Of a stretch of DNA of 64,000 bases, positions 36,548 through 45,776 are shown piece after piece. The stretch is from Enterobacter ludwigii (GTDB taxonomy: Bacteria; Pseudomonadota; Gammaproteobacteria; Enterobacterales; Enterobacteriaceae): the NCBI RefSeq assembly GCF_001750725.1, contig NZ_CP017279.1, positions 1,612,001 through 1,676,000 on the forward strand, given 5' to 3'. Within the stretch, counting starts at the first letter, position 1; each line of letters begins with the position of its first letter. The position numbers and the translations under genes were made by a program. The notes beneath the pieces are model-generated. The model saw nothing but the letters and a program-made list of their open reading frames with translations, was not told the DNA's origin and ran no database searches.

Positions 36548-37621
36548 ATGAAACTTAAATTAGTTGCAGTGGCAGTGACTTCCATGTTGGCAGCAGGCGT
36601 TGTAAACGCGGCTGAAGTTTTTAACAAAGACGGTAACAAACTGGATCTGTACGGCAAAGTAACAGGTCTGCACTATTTCTCTGATGACGCTGGCAACGAC
36701 GGCGACAAAACCTATGTTCGTCTGGGCTTCAAAGGTGAAACTCAGATCAACGACCAGATGACCGGTTACGGCCAGTGGGAATACGAGTTCAAAGGCAACC
36801 GCTCTGAATCTCAGGGTTCTGACGGCAACAAAACCCGTCTGGCATTCGCGGGCCTGAAATTCAACGAATTCGGTTCTTTCGACTACGGTCGTAACTACGG
36901 TGTTGCTTACGATATCGGCGCATGGACTGACGTTCTGCCAGAATTCGGTGGTGATACCTGGACTCAGACTGATGGCTTTATGACTGGCCGTACGACTGGC
37001 GTTGCAACTTACCGTAACACCGACTTCTTCGGTCTGGTTGATGGCCTGAACGTGGCTGCTCAGTACCAGGGTAAAAACGACCGTAACGACATCACCGAAG
37101 CGAACGGTGACGGCTGGGGTCTGTCTTCTACTTATGAATTCGAAGGCTTCGGTGTAGGTGCTACCTACGCGAAATCTGACCGTACTGACCGTCAGGTTGC
37201 TGCTGCAAGCAATCTGAATGCAGGCGGCGAAAACGCCGAAGTATGGGCTGCGGGTCTGAAGTACGATGCCAACAACATCTACCTGGCAACCACCTACTCT
37301 GAAACCCGTAACATGACCAACTTCGGTAGCGGTTTCATCGCTAACAAAGCGCAGAACTTCGAAGTGGTTGCTCAGTACCAGTTCGACTTCGGTCTGCGTC
37401 CATCCATTGCTTACCTGAAATCCAAAGGTAAAGACATTGGTACATACGGCGACCAGGATCTGGTTGAATACGTTGACGTTGGCGCGAGCTACTACTTCAA
37501 CAAAAACATGTCTACCTACGTTGATTACAAAATCAACCTGGTTGACGACAGCAGCTTCACTAAAGCAGCTGGCGTTTCTACCGACAACATCGTTGCTGTT
37601 GGTCTGACCTACCAGTTCTAA
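36548..37621 (+). CDS. ompD: Outer-membrane porin OmpD-type (OmpC/NmpC family)
   Basis: Trimeric general porin, 357 aa. Signal peptide [21 protein letters not shown], mature start [17 protein letters not shown], the L3 constriction-loop motif [19 protein letters not shown], and C-terminal Phe (GLTYQF). The sequence is closest to Salmonella OmpD as I remember it, including [16 protein letters not shown] and [14 protein letters not shown]. Location downstream of yddG supports ompD over ompN. Codon usage is that of a highly expressed gene. Confidence 0.9.
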   Translation: MKLKLVAVAVTSMLAAGVVNAAEVFNKDGNKLDLYGKVTGLHYFSDDAGNDGDKTYVRLGFKGETQINDQMTGYGQWEYEFKGNRSESQGSDGNKTRLAFAGLKFNEFGSFDYGRNYGVAYDIGAWTDVLPEFGGDTWTQTDGFMTGRTTGVATYRNTDFFGLVDGLNVAAQYQGKNDRNDITEANGDGWGLSSTYEFEGFGVGATYAKSDRTDRQVAAASNLNAGGENAEVWAAGLKYDANNIYLATTYSETRNMTNFGSGFIANKAQNFEVVAQYQFDFGLRPSIAYLKSKGKDIGTYGDQDLVEYVDVGASYYFNKNMSTYVDYKINLVDDSSFTKAAGVSTDNIVAVGLTYQF

Positions 37622-37638
37622 GATTTGTTAGTATAAAA

Positions 37639-37668
37639 AAGCCAGCCTTCGTGGCTGGCTTTTTTTAT
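37639..37668 (+). terminator. Intrinsic terminator of the porin gene
   Basis: AAGCCAGCC / GGCTGGCTT stem with a TTCGT loop followed by a run of Ts, 17 bp after the stop codon. Confidence 0.95.
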
Positions 37669-37700
37669 TCGGTTTGACTGGCGTAATAAAGGAGCACGCC

Positions 37701-38159
37701 ATGCATATTTTCAAAGGACGCTGCCTGTGTGGGATGAGCCAATTCAGCGTTTCCCTCAACAACTTCGACGTCTATGCCTGCCACTGTACCCAGTGCCAGA
37801 AATGGTCGGGGGGAATGGCCATGTATCTGGAAGCGCAGGGTCAACCGCTTGTGGAAGAAGAGTCGATAGCCCCCTCTCATTTCACGTCATCTGCGCGCGG
37901 CGAACGCTGGTTTTGTCCCGGATGCGGTTGCCCGCTGTGGTTCACGCTGACCGCACGCTCAACGACGCGCTATTTCATTCCCTGGACGCAGCTTGAGATG
38001 AGCGAAGACGAACGTCGCCGTCTGATACTTGCCGCTGAAATCTATACTGAAACGCAACCCGCATTCTTTGGCCTGACCGGGCAATACGCGCGCTTTAGCG
38101 GCACCGAAATTGAAGCACACGACAAGCGCTGCCTGCTGACTCCCCATGACGCACACTGA
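37701..38159 (+). CDS. GFA-family (glutathione-dependent formaldehyde-activating-like) zinc protein
   Basis: 152 aa from the ATG at 37701 (SD AAAGGAG); an upstream in-frame TTG start has no site. The Gfa zinc ligands are present: CLCG (Cys8, Cys10), CHCTQC (Cys27, 29, 32) and CPGCGCP (Cys72, 75, 77). Named after S-(hydroxymethyl)glutathione synthase, but most members have no proven reaction. It lies between ompD and smvA. Confidence 0.82.
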   Translation: MHIFKGRCLCGMSQFSVSLNNFDVYACHCTQCQKWSGGMAMYLEAQGQPLVEEESIAPSHFTSSARGERWFCPGCGCPLWFTLTARSTTRYFIPWTQLEMSEDERRRLILAAEIYTETQPAFFGLTGQYARFSGTEIEAHDKRCLLTPHDAH

Positions 38160-38164
38160 GGGTT

Positions 38165-38199
38165 GCCCGGTAAGCATCGCGCCACCGGGCCTGTTTTTT
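38165..38199 (+). terminator. Terminator of the GFA-like gene
   Basis: GCCCGGT / ACCGGGC (38165-38171 with 38184-38190) followed by CTGTTTTTT. It overlaps the end of convergent smvA; the core is also REP-like. Confidence 0.75.
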
Positions 38200-39685
38200 A
38201 CTGTTTCGGTACGTTTGCCAGGCTAAACCAAATCCCGACCGCCAGCACCAGTAACATTGCGCCAGCACTGCCTAACGCCACGCTGTGTGACGTGATAAAG
38301 GCCGTTTTTGCCGCCGCAATTAACGACTCCGCCAGCCCTGGAGTCAGGCTCTGCGCCACGTTTACCGCTTCGCCAATCGATGACGAGGCCTTATCGGCCA
38401 GCGTCGCGCTCAGTCCCTGCGGCAGGACAATTGACGCCGAGAAGCTGCGGGTTAGCAGCAGACCAAAAATGGCAATGCCCAACCCTGCGCCCAGCTCATA
38501 GGACATGGTTTCAATCGCCCCTGCGGCAGCCGCTTTCTCTTTTGGCGCAGCCGCCATAATTGCCGAGGTTGAGGCCAGCAGCGCACTGGCGGCACTGAAG
38601 CCCAGCAGCACCATCAGACTCCATGCCTGCCAGTGCTGCGTGCTGAAGTCGAGCAGTGACAGACCGATAAAGCTGACGGCACTCAGCCCCATTCCACCTG
38701 CCGCCACCAGCCGCAGCCCCAGACGACCGACCAGCACACCGGCAATCGGCCCGCTAAACCCGCTGGCAACCATCAGCGGCAGCATAAACATCCCCGCTTC
38801 AAATGGCGTAAAGCCATGCACAAACTGCAGCTCCTGGGCCATCAACAGCTCAAACCCCACCAGCGCGATCATGGCGGTCATCGCCATCACGACACCGCTT
38901 AAAATAATGCGATGACAGAACAGACGCATGTCGATCATCGGCACGCGGGCGCGAAGCTGGATCCGCACAAAGATCATCAGCATCACCGCTCCGGTGAGCA
39001 GCGTCATTGCCACCAGCCACGGAGAAAGCACCCCTTTGAGCGCGGTTTTCGCGCTGTAGACCAGCAGCAATATCGCCACAATCAGCATGATTGCATGGGC
39101 AATATTCAGCGGCTGTTCCGGGCGTCCCTGTTGACGAGGCACCAGACGCGCGGCAAGGGAAACAACGATGACCACGATCGGCACGTTGATCAAAAAGACC
39201 GATCCCCAGTAAAAATGCTCCAGCAACATACCGCCAATCAACGGACCAAACGCCGCACCGCCTGAACCGACGGCGGCCCAGACCCCAAGCGCGATGTTGC
39301 GATCGCGCGCATTAACGAACAACGTGCGGATCCCCGCAAGCGTGGCCGGGATGATCATCGCCGCCCCAATCGCCAGCGAGGCGCGGGCAGCAATCAGCCA
39401 TCCTGCTGAAGGCGCAAATGCAGCTGCCAGCGATGACAAGCCAAACAGCGTACTGCCAATTATCAACAACCGTTTAAAACCAATGCGGTCACCCAGTGCG
39501 CCCATCGGCAGCACCATCCCCGCCATCACCAGCGAGTATATATCGATGATCCACAATAATTCGTTACCGCTGGCACCCAGCGTCATACTCAACGTCGGCG
39601 CCGCTACGTGCAGTACCGTCGCGTCGATCGCCACCGGGATATACACCAGCACGATAATGACTAACGCTAACCACTGACGAAACAT
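38198..39685 (-). CDS. smvA: MFS efflux pump SmvA
   Basis: 14-TM DHA2-family exporter for methyl viologen and cationic biocides, 495 aa, the Salmonella SmvA length. It starts MFRQWLALVIIVLVYIPVAI and has motifs DIYSLVMAGMVLPMGALGDRIG, GVWAAVGSGGAAFGPLIGG and ASTSAIMAAAPKEKAAAAGAIE. It is divergent from a TetR gene (smvR), with an inverted repeat in the gap. Confidence 0.95.
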   Translation of the reverse strand: MFRQWLALVIIVLVYIPVAIDATVLHVAAPTLSMTLGASGNELLWIIDIYSLVMAGMVLPMGALGDRIGFKRLLIIGSTLFGLSSLAAAFAPSAGWLIAARASLAIGAAMIIPATLAGIRTLFVNARDRNIALGVWAAVGSGGAAFGPLIGGMLLEHFYWGSVFLINVPIVVIVVSLAARLVPRQQGRPEQPLNIAHAIMLIVAILLLVYSAKTALKGVLSPWLVAMTLLTGAVMLMIFVRIQLRARVPMIDMRLFCHRIILSGVVMAMTAMIALVGFELLMAQELQFVHGFTPFEAGMFMLPLMVASGFSGPIAGVLVGRLGLRLVAAGGMGLSAVSFIGLSLLDFSTQHWQAWSLMVLLGFSAASALLASTSAIMAAAPKEKAAAAGAIETMSYELGAGLGIAIFGLLLTRSFSASIVLPQGLSATLADKASSSIGEAVNVAQSLTPGLAESLIAAAKTAFITSHSVALGSAGAMLLVLAVGIWFSLANVPKQ

Positions 39686-39708
39686 AAATTTCCTTTTCTT
39701 TTAAATCA

Positions 39709-39722
39709 TGGACACATGTCCA
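39709..39722. promoter_or_regulatory. Candidate SmvR operator
   Basis: TGGACA-CA-TGTCCA inverted repeat 24 bp upstream of smvA in the smvA-smvR gap; a further TGTCCA half site at 39752-39757. TetR-family repressors usually bind such dyads in the shared promoter region. Confidence 0.65.
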
Positions 39723-39801
39723 GCTTGCGATCCTACGTAAAGTTGAACGAGTGTCCAGCTTTTTGTTACACTTGTTTCAGTCCCATTAAGAGTGAGTGAA
39801 A

Positions 39802-40377
39802 ATGCGATATCTGAGCAAGGATGAAAGGCGGGAAGAGATTTTACAGGCCGCTATGCGCGTGGCGCTCTCTGACGGACTTTCCGCAATGACGGTACGGCGA
39901 ATTGCCGCCGAAGCCGGCGTCGCCACCGGACAGGTCCACCACCATTTCACCTCTGGCGGGGAGCTAAAATCGCTGGCTTTTGTGCGGTTGATCCGTGAAC
40001 TGCTGGATGCGGATGTGGTCGGCAAGCAGGCCAGCTGGCGACATCAGCTGCATGCCATGCTCGGCAGCGATGATGGCCGGTTTGAGCCCTATATTCGCCT
40101 GTGGCGTGAGGCGCAGATCCTGGCAAGCCGGGATACGGACATCAGGGGCGCATATGTACTGACCATGGAGATGTGGCACCAGGAGACCGTCGCCCTTATC
40201 AAAGCAGGCACTGACGCGGGAGATTTTACCCCGGGCGATCGGCCAGAAAATATTGCCTGGCGTTTAATTGGTCTGGTGTGTGGCCTGGACGGCATTTATA
40301 TATTAGATATCCCAGAGATGGACGACGATGCCTTTAATAACCATCTTGATAAATTAATCTCTCTGGAATTGTGTTAA
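39802..40377 (+). CDS. smvR: TetR-family repressor SmvR
   Basis: 191 aa from the ATG at 39802. N-terminal TetR HTH (REEILQAAMRVALSDGLSAMTVRRIAAEAGVATGQVHHHFTSGGEL), then a ligand-binding region. In Klebsiella and relatives SmvR represses smvA, and loss of it raises chlorhexidine tolerance. Divergent arrangement and the shared operator fit that role. Confidence 0.9.
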   Translation: MRYLSKDERREEILQAAMRVALSDGLSAMTVRRIAAEAGVATGQVHHHFTSGGELKSLAFVRLIRELLDADVVGKQASWRHQLHAMLGSDDGRFEPYIRLWREAQILASRDTDIRGAYVLTMEMWHQETVALIKAGTDAGDFTPGDRPENIAWRLIGLVCGLDGIYILDIPEMDDDAFNNHLDKLISLELC

Positions 40378-40583
40378 TACTCACTTATGAGTATTAACAG
40401 CCCTCACTTACAATTCGTAACACATTAAGCGAACCCTTATTTCCCCTCCCGGCTCAGGGATTCGCTTTTTTATCTATCCTTTCAGATGTATCCCAAACCA
40501 TCCAATAATTCCAGAAACACACCGTCAGACATCCACCTGTTTTTACTCCATTTTTTCTTTTTATGGTTAAGCAAGAGGGCGAC

Positions 40584-41969
40584 ATGTCACAACAAAGTGA
40601 GAAGAATAATCCTTATCTGCTGAGCAACTGGAAACCCGAAAACGCGCAATTCTGGGAAAATAAAGGAAAGCATATTGCCCGAAGAAATCTTTTAATTTCT
40701 GTGGCTTGCCTGTTATTAGCGTTTTGCGTATGGATGTTATTTAGTGCCATTGCGGTCAATCTGAATAAAGTTGGATTTAATTTTTCCACCGACCAGCTTT
40801 TTATGCTAACAGCCTTACCCTCCCTGTCCGGTGCGATATTGCGCGTCCCCTATTCGTTTATGGTTCCTCTCTTTGGTGGACGCTACTGGACGGTGTTAAG
40901 CACGGTGATCCTGATTGTTCCCTGCGTCTGGTTAGGGATCGCGATTCAGGACACTGCCACTCCCTACTGGATCTTTATCGTCATCGCGCTGCTGTGTGGT
41001 TTTGCCGGCGCTAACTTCGCCTCCAGCATGGGCAATATCAGCTTCTTCTTCCCGAAAACGAAACAGGGTAGCGCCCTGGGGATTAACGGCGGGCTGGGGA
41101 ATCTGGGCGTGAGCGTAATGCAGCTGGTCGCGCCGCTGGTGATCTTCCTGCCCATGTTCACCTTTCTCGGCGTAAACGGCGTGCCGCAGGATGACGGCTC
41201 AACGATGTGGCTGGCCAATGCCGCGTGGATTTGGGCGCCCCTTCTCCTGCTGGCCACGATTGCGGCGTTTTTCGGCATGAATGACATCGCGAGCTCTAAG
41301 GCCACGATTGCCAGCCAGCTACCGGTGTTAAAACGTTTTCACCTGTGGCTCCTGAGCCTCCTCTACCTGGCAACCTTCGGTTCGTTTATCGGTTTTTCAG
41401 CAGGCTTCGCCATGCTGTCGAAAACCCAGTTTCCTGACGTCAATATCCTCCATCTGGCTTTTTTTGGCCCACTGATTGGCGCGCTGGCCCGTTCTGCGGG
41501 CGGGATGATCTCAGACAAACTCGGCGGCGTACGCGTCACCCTGATTAACTTCGTCTTTATGGCGCTTTTCAGCGCCCTGCTTTTCCTGACGCTTCCCGGT
41601 TCCGGGTCGGGCAGTTTTCTCGCCTTCTATCTGGTCTTTATGGGTCTGTTCCTCACCGCCGGACTGGGCAGCGGGTCAACGTTTCAGATGATTGCCATCA
41701 TTTTCCGCCAAATCACCCTCACCCGCGTGAAGCAACAAGGGGGAAGTGACGAGCAGGCGCAGCATGAAGCAGTGACCGAAACCGCGGCAGCGCTGGGCTT
41801 CATATCCGCCATCGGTGCCGTCGGCGGGTTCTTCATTCCGAAAGCCTTCGGCACGTCGCTGGCCATGACCGGCTCGCCTGTGGGTGCCATGAAAGTTTTT
41901 CTCGTGTTTTACATCGTCTGCGTCCTGGTGACCTGGCTGGTTTATGGCCGCAAATCTTCACAACAATAA
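40584..41969 (+). CDS. narU: Nitrate/nitrite transporter NarU
   Basis: 12-TM NarK/NarU-type MFS protein, 461 aa from the ATG at 40584 (SD GAGGG); E. coli NarU is 462. Nitrate signature regions GFAGANFASSMGNISFFFPKTKQGSALGINGGLGNLGVS and TAGLGSGSTFQMIAIIFRQIT include the conserved nitrate-porter glycines. It lies 66 bp before narZ in the same direction, so it may be cotranscribed with the NarZ reductase. Confidence 0.95.
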   Translation: MSQQSEKNNPYLLSNWKPENAQFWENKGKHIARRNLLISVACLLLAFCVWMLFSAIAVNLNKVGFNFSTDQLFMLTALPSLSGAILRVPYSFMVPLFGGRYWTVLSTVILIVPCVWLGIAIQDTATPYWIFIVIALLCGFAGANFASSMGNISFFFPKTKQGSALGINGGLGNLGVSVMQLVAPLVIFLPMFTFLGVNGVPQDDGSTMWLANAAWIWAPLLLLATIAAFFGMNDIASSKATIASQLPVLKRFHLWLLSLLYLATFGSFIGFSAGFAMLSKTQFPDVNILHLAFFGPLIGALARSAGGMISDKLGGVRVTLINFVFMALFSALLFLTLPGSGSGSFLAFYLVFMGLFLTAGLGSGSTFQMIAIIFRQITLTRVKQQGGSDEQAQHEAVTETAAALGFISAIGAVGGFFIPKAFGTSLAMTGSPVGAMKVFLVFYIVCVLVTWLVYGRKSSQQ

Positions 41970-42035
41970 CAATTACACATTCGCCTGAGAGTGGGCAGCC
42001 CTCTCCGAAAAGGCTATCGAAGCAGGAGAAATGTC

Positions 42036-45000
42036 ATGAGTAAACTGTTGGATCGCTTTCGCTATTTCAAACAAAAAGGCGACAGCTTCGCCAGTGGACA
42101 CGGGCAGGTGTACAACACCAACCGTGACTGGGAGGACAGCTACCGACAGCGATGGCAGTTCGACAAGATTGTGCGGTCCACCCATGGCGTGAACTGCACG
42201 GGCTCCTGTAGCTGGAAAATCTACGTCAAAAACGGCCTGGTTACCTGGGAAACCCAGCAGACCGACTACCCGCGTACCCGCCCCGACCTGCCTAACCACG
42301 AGCCGCGCGGCTGCCCGCGCGGTGCAAGTTATTCCTGGTACCTTTACAGCGCCAACCGGCTGAAATACCCGCTGGTGCGCCGCACGCTGATCGAACTGTG
42401 GCGTGACGCGCTGGCGCAACACAGCGATCCGGTGCTGGCCTGGGATGCCATTCAGAACGATCCGCAGAAGAGCCGGAGCTACAAGCAGGCACGCGGACAC
42501 GGCGGATTTATCCGCTCCAGCTGGAAAGAGCTAAACCAGCTGATTGCTGCCGCCAACGTCTGGACCATTAAACACTACGGCCCCGATCGCGTGGCCGGTT
42601 TTTCACCGATTCCGGCGATGTCGATGGTCTCGTATGCCGCCGGGACGCGTTATCTCTCTCTGCTGGGCGGCACCTGTCTCAGCTTTTATGACTGGTATTG
42701 TGATTTGCCGCCCGCCTCGCCCATGACGTGGGGCGAGCAGACCGACGTGCCGGAATCCGCAGACTGGTATAACTCCAGCTACATCATTGCCTGGGGGTCT
42801 AACGTTCCGCAAACGCGTACGCCAGATGCCCACTTCTTTACCGAGGTCCGCTACAAAGGCACCAAAACCGTGGCCATCACCCCGGACTTCTCCGAGGTCG
42901 CCAAACTGAGCGATCAGTGGCTGGCACCCAAGCAAGGCACCGACAGCGCGCTGACGATGGCAATGGGCCACGTGATCCTCAAAGAGTTCCATCTCGACAA
43001 CCCCAGCGAGTACTTCCTCAACTACTGCCGCCGCTACACCGACATGCCGATGCTGGTGCTGCTGGATGAACAGGCCGATGGCCGCGTGGTGCCGGGGCGG
43101 ATGCTTCGGGCTTCTGATCTCACGGACGGGCTGGGAGAAGCCAATAATGCTGAGTGGAAAACCGTCGCCTTTGATATCGCCGGCGATCTGGTGGTGCCGA
43201 ACGGGTCCATTGGTTTCCGCTGGGGCGAAAAAGGCAAATGGAACCTGGCGCCGCTGGCGGCAGATCATGAAACTGAGCTCACCCTCTCGCTGCTGATTAC
43301 CCACGACAGCGTGGCAGAGGTGGCATTCCCCTATTTTGGCGGCAATGAAAATCCACACTTCCGTAGCGTCAAGCAGGATCCGGTCCTGACGCGCCGTGTA
43401 CCGAGTAAAACCCTGATGCTGGCCGATGGCAGCCAGAAACGGGTGGTCAGCGTCTACGATCTGATTCTCGCTAACTACGGTCTCGATCGTGGTCTGGAAG
43501 ACAGCAACGCGGCGGGCAGCTATGACCAGATCAAAGCTTACACTCCCGCCTGGGGCGAACAGATCACCGGCGTCCCGGCTTACCTGATAGAGAAAATTGC
43601 CCGTGAGTTTGCCGACACGGCGCACAAAACGCACGGCCGGTCGATGATTATCCTCGGTGCCGGGGTGAACCACTGGTACCACATGGACATGAACTACCGT
43701 GGGATGATCAACATGCTGGTGTTCTGCGGCTGCGTGGGTCAAAACGGCGGCGGCTGGTCACACTATGTGGGTCAGGAGAAGTTGCGTCCGCAAACCGGCT
43801 GGCTGCCGCTGGCGTTTGCGCTGGACTGGAACCGTCCCCCGCGCCAGATGAACAGTACGTCGTACTTCTACAACCACGCCTGCCAGTGGCGTTATGAGAA
43901 GCTGACCGCGCAGGAGTTACTCTCTCCGCTGGCGGACGCGACAAAATTCACCGGTCACCTGATCGATTTTAACGTCCGGGCAGAGCGTATGGGCTGGCTG
44001 CCCTCGGCACCGCAGTTAAACCTCAATCCGTTGCACATTAAAGCCCGGGCCGACGCCGCCGGCATGACCCCGCAGGAGTACACCGTGCAGGCATTAAAAT
44101 CGGGCGATATACGTTTCGCCTGCGAACAGCCTGACAACGGTAAAAACCACCCGCGCAATCTGTTTGTCTGGCGGTCTAACCTGCTTGGTTCTTCGGGGAA
44201 AGGTCACGAGTACATGCTCAAATACCTGCTCGGTACCGAAAGCGGCATCCAGGGCGAGGATTTAGGGTCGACGGATGACGTTAAGCCCGAAGAGGTGGAG
44301 TGGCAAACTCAGGCCATTGAGGGCAAGCTTGACCTGCTGGTGACGCTCGATTTCCGCATGTCCAGCACCTGCCTGTTCTCCGATATCGTGCTGCCCACTG
44401 CGACATGGTATGAAAAAGACGACATGAATACGTCGGATATGCATCCGTTTATTCATCCGCTTTCAGCTGCCGTCGACCCGGCCTGGGAATCCCGCAGCGA
44501 CTGGGAGATCTACAAAGGTATTGCCAGCGTTTTCTCAGAGGTGTGCATCGGCCATCTTGGCACCGAAACGGACGTGGTACTGCAGCCGCTGCAGCACGAC
44601 TCCCCGGGGGAACTGTCACAGCCGTTTGATATTCAGGACTGGCGCAAAGGCGAATGCGATCTCATTCCGGGTAAAACGGCGCCGACGATTGCGGTGGTCG
44701 AACGGCATTATCCGGAAACCTACGAGCGCTTTACTTCACTCGGCCCGCTGATGGACAAACTCGGCAACGGCGGGAAAGGCATTTCATGGAATACCCAGAG
44801 CGAGGTCGATTTCCTTGGCAAGCTGAACTACGTCAAGCTTGATGGCCCGGCAAAAGGACGCCCGCGTATTGAAACGGCGATTGACGCCTCTGAAGTGATC
44901 CTCGCCCTCGCCCCTGAAACGAATGGCCAGGTGGCAGTGCGAGCCTGGCAAGCGCTGGGCGAACTGACCGGTCGCGATCACACCCATCTGGCGCTGAACA

Positions 45001-45776
45001 AAGAAGATGAGAAAATCCGCTTCCGCGATATTCAGGCCCAGCCGCGGAAAATTATCTCCAGCCCCACCTGGTCGGGCCTTGAGAGCGAGCATGTCTCCTA
45101 TAACGCCGGTTATACCAACGTTCACGAGCTTATTCCCTGGCGCACCCTTTCCGGTCGTCAGCAGCTGTATCAGGACCATCCGTGGATGCGCGCGTTCGGG
45201 GAGAGTCTGGTGGCCTATCGCCCACCGATTGATACCCGAAGCGTTAGCCATATGCGCGAAATCCCGCCGAACGGCTTCCCGGAGAAGGCGCTGAACTTCC
45301 TGACGCCACACCAGAAATGGGGCATTCACTCGACCTACAGTGAAAACCTGCTGATGCAGACGCTGTCACGCGGGGGGCCTATCGTCTGGATCAGCGAAAC
45401 CGATGCCAGAGAGTTAGGCATTGAAGACAACGACTGGATCGAAGCCTTCAACGCCAACGGGGCCCTGACCGCCCGGGCAGTGGTGAGCCAGCGCGTCCCG
45501 CCGGGCATGACCATGATGTACCACGCGCAGGAACGTATCCTGAATATTCCGGGTTCAGAAGTCACCGGTCGTCGCGGCGGGATCCATAACTCGGTGACGC
45601 GCGTCTGTCCCAAACCGACACACATGATTGGCGGCTACGCCCAGCTGGCGTACAGCTTCAACTATTACGGCACCGTCGGCTCTAACCGCGACGAGTTCAT
45701 CATGATCCGCAAAATGAAAAACATTAACTGGCTGGATGGCGAAGGTCGGGATCAGGTACAGGAGGCGAAAAAATGA
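42036..45776 (+). CDS. narZ: Nitrate reductase Z alpha subunit NarZ
   Basis: Membrane-bound, cytoplasm-facing molybdopterin reductase, 1246 aa from the ATG at 42036 (SD AGGAG), exactly the E. coli NarZ length. The FS0 cluster ligands (HGVNCTGSCSWK and later GCPRGASYSWYLYS), AAGTRYLSLLGGTCLSFYDWYCDLPPASP and MIILGAGVNHWYHMDMNYRG mark the family. The stop overlaps the narY ATG. Confidence 0.96.
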   Translation: MSKLLDRFRYFKQKGDSFASGHGQVYNTNRDWEDSYRQRWQFDKIVRSTHGVNCTGSCSWKIYVKNGLVTWETQQTDYPRTRPDLPNHEPRGCPRGASYSWYLYSANRLKYPLVRRTLIELWRDALAQHSDPVLAWDAIQNDPQKSRSYKQARGHGGFIRSSWKELNQLIAAANVWTIKHYGPDRVAGFSPIPAMSMVSYAAGTRYLSLLGGTCLSFYDWYCDLPPASPMTWGEQTDVPESADWYNSSYIIAWGSNVPQTRTPDAHFFTEVRYKGTKTVAITPDFSEVAKLSDQWLAPKQGTDSALTMAMGHVILKEFHLDNPSEYFLNYCRRYTDMPMLVLLDEQADGRVVPGRMLRASDLTDGLGEANNAEWKTVAFDIAGDLVVPNGSIGFRWGEKGKWNLAPLAADHETELTLSLLITHDSVAEVAFPYFGGNENPHFRSVKQDPVLTRRVPSKTLMLADGSQKRVVSVYDLILANYGLDRGLEDSNAAGSYDQIKAYTPAWGEQITGVPAYLIEKIAREFADTAHKTHGRSMIILGAGVNHWYHMDMNYRGMINMLVFCGCVGQNGGGWSHYVGQEKLRPQTGWLPLAFALDWNRPPRQMNSTSYFYNHACQWRYEKLTAQELLSPLADATKFTGHLIDFNVRAERMGWLPSAPQLNLNPLHIKARADAAGMTPQEYTVQALKSGDIRFACEQPDNGKNHPRNLFVWRSNLLGSSGKGHEYMLKYLLGTESGIQGEDLGSTDDVKPEEVEWQTQAIEGKLDLLVTLDFRMSSTCLFSDIVLPTATWYEKDDMNTSDMHPFIHPLSAAVDPAWESRSDWEIYKGIASVFSEVCIGHLGTETDVVLQPLQHDSPGELSQPFDIQDWRKGECDLIPGKTAPTIAVVERHYPETYERFTSLGPLMDKLGNGGKGISWNTQSEVDFLGKLNYVKLDGPAKGRPRIETAIDASEVILALAPETNGQVAVRAWQALGELTGRDHTHLALNKEDEKIRFRDIQAQPRKIISSPTWSGLESEHVSYNAGYTNVHELIPWRTLSGRQQLYQDHPWMRAFGESLVAYRPPIDTRSVSHMREIPPNGFPEKALNFLTPHQKWGIHSTYSENLLMQTLSRGGPIVWISETDARELGIEDNDWIEAFNANGALTARAVVSQRVPPGMTMMYHAQERILNIPGSEVTGRRGGIHNSVTRVCPKPTHMIGGYAQLAYSFNYYGTVGSNRDEFIMIRKMKNINWLDGEGRDQVQEAKK

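Noticed and set aside
41970..42035. Separate promoter for narZ between narU and narZ
   Set aside because: The 66-bp gap shows no convincing -35/-10 pair, so co-transcription with narU is the simpler reading.
42603..43742. 379-aa minus-strand ORF over narZ
   Set aside because: Antisense shadow in GC-rich coding sequence; rich in His and Arg with no recognisable motif.
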